24,250 bases of DNA from DAOTVS01 sp034436375 (GTDB lineage: Bacteria > Chloroflexota > Anaerolineae > SpSt-313): assembly GCA_034436375.1 (NCBI GenBank), contig DAOTVS010000030.1, positions 1 to 24,250 on the forward strand, given 5' to 3'. Each line of letters starts with the position of its first letter. The stretch's first letter is position 1. Made by a program: the position numbers and the translations under genes. A model generated the notes under the pieces. That model was not told the origin of the DNA and searched no databases. It saw only the letters and a program-made list of their open reading frames with translations. Shown here in pieces: positions 20,817 to 24,250 of the stretch.

Positions 20817-22974
20817 GTGCAGAGATCGCATCCAGCAAGTCCTGCAGGTAAAAGCCTCCACCACGCAGCACGCTCAGGTGATTGCTGCCGATGAGCCCTC
20901 GAGTTGGGTCCTGAGCGGTGACAGCCACCACCGGGATGCCGCTGATCTGGGGGTCACGGCTCTTCTCGTGCAGGACCTGGTAACCATCCATGCCCGGCAT
21001 GACCAGGTCCAACAGCATCACGTCGGGCCGGCCAGCGCGCAGCAGCGCCAGGGCGCGCTGGCCGCTGGGCGCACGCAGGACGCGGTAGCCCCGCCCTGCC
21101 GAAGCCAGGATACGCCCATAGAGCTGCAGGGCATCCGGCTCGTCGTCGACGACCAGGATGGTCTTGGCCGGGCATTGCAGGCCATCGAGGGCGGCCAGCA
21201 GATTCTCACGGCTGACCGGCTTGAGCAGGTACTGCACCAGTCCCAGCTTTTCGGCAACTTCCTTACGCCCAGGCACCCAGCAGCCAATGACCGGCGTGCC
21301 GTAGGGCAGGCCGGTGAATGAGCCGGCCTGGGGCGACAGCTGCTGGAAAGCCGGATCGTTGATGAGCAGGGCCTGCGCGGGCAGGCGGCCCAGCTCGGCG
21401 ATGGCGGCTTCCACGCCCGGCACGGTGACGACCTCGGCCCCTTCATAATAGCGGCGCAGCAATCGGGTCAACGTGTCGCCCGCTTCCAACACCACATAGC
21501 GCGCCGCGAGCCGGGGCCGTGGGGCCTTGGATGGTCTCGTGCGCTCCGTGTACTCATGATAAGGGCTGAACCAGCGCGAGGCGGAAGTCCGGGCGGCCGG
21601 TTGCGCTTGCTGGATGGGGAGGCTGAAGTAGAAGGTTGTGCCTTTGCCCACCTCCGACTCGTACCACATCTTGCCGCTGTGCAGCTCCACAAAGCGTTTG
21701 CTGATCGCCAGCCCCAGGCCGCTGCCGCCGAAACGGCGCCGGAGGCTGCCATCGACCTGGTAAAAGGGCTCGAAAATGCGCCCTCGCGCCTCCGGTGAGA
21801 TGCCGGGCCCCGTGTCGGCGACGCTGAAGACGAGGTCGCCCCCCTGGACCTGGACCTGCACGCGTGCGCCGCCCTGCTCGGTATACCGCCCGGCGTTGCT
21901 CAACAGGTTGAGCACCACCTGGCGGATGCGCACACGGTCGCAGAGGAGCGAGGGTAAATCGGCGGGAATGTCTATCTGGAGATAGAGGCCCTTGGACTCG
22001 AAGAGGGGGCGTACGGCCGTCGCAGCAGCCTCGACGATCTCTTGGGCCGATGACCGCTCCCGGTTGAGCGCCATGCGCCCGGCATCGACCTGGCTCAGAT
22101 CGAGAACGTCATCGACCAGGCTGGCCAGGTGCCGGCTCGAACTCAGGATGACATCGATATCTGCCAGCAGCTTGGGTGGCAGATCGCTCCCATAGACCTG
22201 CGGCGCCTTGAGGATCATCTCGCTGAAACCGATAGTCATATTCAGGGGAGTGCGCAGTTCGTGGCTGACGTTGGCCACGAATTCTTCCTTGGCCCGCCGG
22301 GCCTCTTCGGCCACTTGGCGCAGGGCCGCCAGCCGCTCCGATTGCCGCGCCAACTCGCGGTTGGCCAGCTCCAGGTCCTGTTGCGTCTCTTTCAGGTCCA
22401 CCCGCTGGGAGCGCGCTTCTTCCAGTAGCTCACGCGTGCGCTCATAGCTGGCCGACCACCAATGGTAGACCTGCCGGGCATAGCTCAGGGCCGCCCAGGC
22501 GAGGCCTTGGGCGGCCCAGATGCCCGCAGTGGCCAGGTAGCGGGACAGGAGATCCGGCAGGCCGAGCAGGTCACCGCCACCCATGACGAGGAGGCTCAAG
22601 CCCACAGCCAGCACCAGGCCGTGGCCGGGGCTGAGAAGGATGGCTGCCAGGCCAACTGGGACGGGCAGCAGGCAAGCGGCCAGGGGAAGCGCCAGCCAAT
22701 GGATGGACACGAGCCCAATCCCCAGGTAGCCCAGGACCATCGCCCAGCGGATTACCTGGCGCTGCAGTGGGCGCAGGGCCAGAATGACCAGGGGGAAGAC
22801 GGTCAGAAGCGACCCGAAAGCGCTTACGCGCAATGGCCAGCCCAGGGCTTCGGCCGTCAGGGTGATGGCCAGGCCAAGCGCTATGGAAGCGGGTATCACC
22901 GCCAGCAAGGCCCGCTGGTGAAGCTCCGCGGAGACGTCGAGGTCGGGCGCCGCAGGATAGTGCGACCGAGACAT
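20752..22974 (-). CDS. Membrane hybrid histidine kinase with two atypical receiver domains
   Basis: The 740-residue protein has about five to six N-terminal membrane segments (about 22-165), a coiled coil (about 178-230), HisKA with His238 (NVSHELRTPLN), HATPase_c with the N box (VVLNLLSNAGRYT), G1 box (VADTGPGIS) and GGSGLGLAI, then two receiver-like domains. The first (about 492-598) lacks the acidic pair, has Asn539-Asp540 at the phosphoacceptor position and keeps Lys585 (LLKPVSRE). It is probably a pseudo-receiver. The second (about 605-722) has Asp610-611 and phosphoacceptor Asp656 (LLDLVMPGMDG), but GGGFYLQDLL replaces the usual Lys-Pro loop. AGGGGG precedes the ATG, and the VOC gene stop lies 12 nt upstream. 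The last 65 nt overlap the convergent HTH/receiver gene. The signal it senses is unknown. Confidence 0.9.
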   Translation of the reverse strand: MSRSHYPAAPDLDVSAELHQRALLAVIPASIALGLAITLTAEALGWPLRVSAFGSLLTVFPLVILALRPLQRQVIRWAMVLGYLGIGLVSIHWLALPLAACLLPVPVGLAAILLSPGHGLVLAVGLSLLVMGGGDLLGLPDLLSRYLATAGIWAAQGLAWAALSYARQVYHWWSASYERTRELLEEARSQRVDLKETQQDLELANRELARQSERLAALRQVAEEARRAKEEFVANVSHELRTPLNMTIGFSEMILKAPQVYGSDLPPKLLADIDVILSSSRHLASLVDDVLDLSQVDAGRMALNRERSSAQEIVEAAATAVRPLFESKGLYLQIDIPADLPSLLCDRVRIRQVVLNLLSNAGRYTEQGGARVQVQVQGGDLVFSVADTGPGISPEARGRIFEPFYQVDGSLRRRFGGSGLGLAISKRFVELHSGKMWYESEVGKGTTFYFSLPIQQAQPAARTSASRWFSPYHEYTERTRPSKAPRPRLAARYVVLEAGDTLTRLLRRYYEGAEVVTVPGVEAAIAELGRLPAQALLINDPAFQQLSPQAGSFTGLPYGTPVIGCWVPGRKEVAEKLGLVQYLLKPVSRENLLAALDGLQCPAKTILVVDDEPDALQLYGRILASAGRGYRVLRAPSGQRALALLRAGRPDVMLLDLVMPGMDGYQVLHEKSRDPQISGIPVVAVTAQDPTRGLIGSNHLSVLRGGGFYLQDLLDAISALSAILAPPDRLDPARPETPPG

Positions 22975-22986
22975 CGTCTGGGCCCC

Positions 22987-23388
22987 CTAGCGCAGCCAGG
23001 GCGCCTGCCAGCTCTCGACGGTATAGCCATGCAGCTCGATGCGGTTGCCGTCGGGGTCGGCCAGCCAGGCCTGGTAGCTGTGATCGCCGCCGAGCTTGAT
23101 ATCCGTCACCTCGACGCCGGCCTGGCGCAGCGCCTGCACCGTGGCCTCGATGTCATCGACCTCCAGGCAGATGTGGCTGTACGACTGGGCCTGGGCGCGC
23201 TCGGCCAGGTTGCCCTGGAAAAGCTCGAGGAAGCTGCGCCCGCCGATATGGATATACAGGCCAGTGCGCCGGCCCTCGGCATTGCGGAAATCGAATGCCG
23301 GCTTGAGGCCCAGCTGGTCGCAGTAAAAGTGCACCGAGCGCTCCAGGTCCGAGACGACAAAGCAAGCATGGGCCAAACCCGTGATCAT
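22987..23388 (-). CDS. VOC-superfamily protein (glyoxalase/dioxygenase fold)
   Basis: The 133-residue protein has the two beta-alpha-beta-beta-beta modules of the vicinal oxygen chelate fold. The four usual metal ligands are all in place: His7 (GLAHACFVVSDL), Glu55 (RSFLELFQG), His72 (YSHICLEVDDIEA) and Glu118 (DPDGNRIELHGY). This fits a lactoylglutathione lyase-like or dioxygenase-like enzyme, but the substrate cannot be told from sequence. GGAGG lies 6 nt before ATG 23388. It is the first gene of a two-gene transcript with the hybrid kinase, 12 nt apart, behind the promoter at 23505-23533. Confidence 0.88.
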   Translation of the reverse strand: MITGLAHACFVVSDLERSVHFYCDQLGLKPAFDFRNAEGRRTGLYIHIGGRSFLELFQGNLAERAQAQSYSHICLEVDDIEATVQALRQAGVEVTDIKLGGDHSYQAWLADPDGNRIELHGYTVESWQAPWLR

Positions 23389-23504
23389 GTGTGCCTCCGT
23401 AGGGGATGATAGGCGCAGGCAAGCGATTGAAGGCAGCCCGTCGCCCGATCTCTTTGTGGCAGCCCAAAACGGCGTAACTCGCTGCCCCTCTGTACATCAC
23501 TCAT

Positions 23505-23533
23505 AGTATAGCACGATCGGAAAGGTTTGGAAA
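23505..23533 (-). promoter_or_regulatory. Promoter of the VOC-hybrid kinase operon
   Basis: On the minus strand TTTCCA (23528-23533), a 17-nt spacer ending in TGC, and TATACT (23505-23510). The TGC makes this an extended -10. The leader to the VOC ATG would be about 110 nt. Confidence 0.5.
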
Positions 23534-23696
23534 TGGCCCCAGCGCTCCCTGTTTTCGAGCCGATCAGGAGTCGCGCAGGGTCCGCACCAGCTCACCTGCT
23601 GCCCGGCGCGCTGATCCACCCCGCCAGTCTCCGCCCACGGCACTGCCGGGCATCCTGGAATCGCCGGCGATTGCGTTCACGGGCTCAGAGGCGCGT

Positions 23697-23725
23697 TTGA
23701 CAAAGTTGCGCACTGGCGCTATCAT
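23697..23725 (+). promoter_or_regulatory. Near-consensus promoter of the ArsR-type gene
   Basis: TTGACA (23697-23702, perfect consensus), 17-nt spacer, TATCAT (23720-23725). The predicted start is near 23732, directly at the palindrome 23731-23748. Confidence 0.7.
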
Positions 23726-23730
23726 TAGCT

Positions 23731-23748
23731 CATAAGCACATACTTATG
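23731..23748. promoter_or_regulatory. Candidate ArsR-type operator at the transcription start
   Basis: CATAAG (23731-23736) and CTTATG (23743-23748) form a perfect inverted repeat with a 6-nt spacer. It begins at the predicted transcription start of the ArsR-type gene, the usual position for negative autoregulation by this family. Confidence 0.5.
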
Positions 23749-23763
23749 GATGGTGGCGCCCAG

Positions 23764-24069
23764 ATGCACATGGAGCAACGCGATCCTTCGCTCTTTTTCG
23801 CTGCGCTCGCCGACCCGACACGCCTGCAGTTGCTGCAGATCCTGGCCCGGCAGCCGCAGGAGAGGCCGCTCTGCGTAAACGCGCTGGCCACCCGGCTGGG
23901 GGTCAGCCAGCCCGCCGTTTCTCAGCACCTGCGTGTGCTGCGCAGCCTGGGGCTGGTGCAGGCGGTGCGCCGAGGGGCGCGCGTGCACTACTTTCTCGAC
24001 GGTCCCCGCTTTCTTCAGTGGCGGCGTCTCGCCGAAGAGGCGCTGGACCTGGCCAAGGCGAACGGGTAA
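23764..24069 (+). CDS. ArsR/SmtB-family winged-helix repressor
   Basis: The 101-residue protein is a single winged helix: DPSLFFAALADPTRLQLLQI, then the recognition region VNALATRLGVSQPAVSQHLR and the wing VRRGARVHYFL. The start is uncertain. ATG 23746 has almost no leader and lies in the operator-like palindrome, whereas ATG 23764 follows GGTGG at a suitable distance, so 23764 was preferred. ATG 23770 is a further option. Only one cysteine is present (PLCVNAL), without the second Cys of the classical arsenic-sensing CVC motif, so classical metalloid sensing is unlikely. An ABC ATPase gene begins 62 nt downstream on the same strand and is its probable target. The signal is unknown. Confidence 0.88.
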   Translation: MHMEQRDPSLFFAALADPTRLQLLQILARQPQERPLCVNALATRLGVSQPAVSQHLRVLRSLGLVQAVRRGARVHYFLDGPRFLQWRRLAEEALDLAKANG

Positions 24070-24091
24070 CCGGCCAACAAGTCTGGCGATC

Positions 24092-24110
24092 TGGCTGCGC
24101 ATCGCAGCCA
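24092..24110. repeat. Perfect 8-bp hairpin between the ArsR-type and ABC genes
   Basis: TGGCTGCG (24092-24099) pairs with CGCAGCCA (24103-24110) around CAT. It lies in the short gap before the ABC ATPase start and could moderate expression of that gene. No T-run follows. Confidence 0.4.
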
Positions 24111-24131
24111 TACTCGGAGGTACAATACGCT

Positions 24132-24250
24132 GTGTTGGCAATCGAAACCAAAGGACTCACCCGTCACTACGGCGCCCTTGTCGCCGTAGACCATCTCGAC
24201 CTGGCAATCCAGCCGGGCGAGCTCTTCGCCTTCCTGGGGCCCAACGGCGC
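24132..24250 (+). CDS. ABC transporter ATP-binding protein, 5' part (cut by the window end)
   Basis: The first 39 codons read as an ABC ATPase N-terminus: IETKGLTRHYGALVAVDHLD, then QPGELFAFLGPNGA, the first part of Walker A. The start is probably GTG 24132. The adjacent TTG at 24135 is in frame too. GGAGG lies 11 nt before the GTG, rather far, so the exact start is uncertain. The sequence resembles ATPases of ABC-2 (drug or lipid export type) systems more than sugar importers. Its position behind an ArsR-type repressor suggests control by that protein. The permease should lie beyond the window. Confidence 0.85.
   Translation, partial: MLAIETKGLTRHYGALVAVDHLDLAIQPGELFAFLGPNG

Larger units (their letters stand above)
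23389..23763. other. Divergent intergenic region between the VOC and ArsR-type genes
   Basis: These 375 bp hold one promoter in each direction (23505-23533 minus, 23697-23725 plus), an operator-like palindrome (23731-23748) and a 14-bp perfect palindrome AATCGCCGGCGATT (23659-23672). No gene or RNA was recognised between them. Confidence 0.55.

Noticed and set aside
22462..23409. A 315-codon open frame on the plus strand
   Set aside because: Runs opposite to the hybrid kinase N-terminus and the VOC gene, Gln/Gly/Arg-rich and without motifs.
23659..23672. 14-bp perfect palindrome AATCGCCGGCGATT as an operator
   Set aside because: It is 25 bp upstream of the -35 element and GC-rich palindromes of this size are common here. 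Noted only as part of the intergenic region.

Overview
The window is high-GC bacterial DNA that reads like a member of the Chloroflexota (Anaerolineae/Caldilineae-like), probably from a metagenome bin. This is inferred from gene style and not from a marker gene. The signs are a Tat-type lipoprotein solute-binding protein with an A/P/T/Q-rich linker, a kinase-like HTH-receiver regulator of a type I associate with Chloroflexota, a GldA/F/G-like ABC set with a DUF4340 partner, and abundant short palindromic repeats. No rRNA, tRNA, CRISPR array, transposase or phage gene was found.

Layout. 1-635 (-): remnant of an MFS transporter with an internal deletion and frameshift. 743-1054 (-): a stand-alone CBM48-like glycogen-binding domain. 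1226-3460 (-): a receiver-only response regulator followed by a GAF-PAS histidine kinase that keeps only the end of its first PAS domain. 3762-4514 (+): an OmpR-type response regulator without an adjacent kinase. 4689-5060 (-): a small membrane protein. 5413-9197 (+): an operon of a duplicated PRC-barrel protein, PfkB-type phosphofructokinase and GlgX debranching enzyme. 9348-10986 (+): a DUF4190 membrane protein and a PrsW-family membrane protease. 10987-11689: a gene-poor stretch with a terminator and a large palindrome. 11690-15570 (-): a translationally coupled ABC operon (ATPase, permease, GldG-like protein, DUF4340 protein) behind a near-consensus promoter and a 31-bp near-palindrome. 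15927-19386 (-): a CUT1 sugar ABC importer without its own ATPase. 19545-20816 (+): an HTH / degenerate HATPase / receiver regulator, divergent from the importer. 20752-23388 (-): a VOC-fold protein and a hybrid histidine kinase whose 3' end overlaps the previous gene tail to tail. 23764-24250 (+): an ArsR-type repressor and the start of an ABC ATPase gene.

How it fits together. Carbohydrate storage and uptake recur (CBM48 protein, PfkB, GlgX, sugar importer), mixed with two-component signalling: two kinases, two conventional response regulators and one composite regulator. The most interesting region is 19387-22974. There the composite regulator and the importer share overlapping divergent promoters with a small palindrome between them, and the hybrid kinase converges on the regulator with a 65-nt overlap. 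Both proteins carry almost the same receiver C-terminal motif. Several promoters share an extended -10 of the form TGC-TATAAT. All functional links are inferences from sequence and context.
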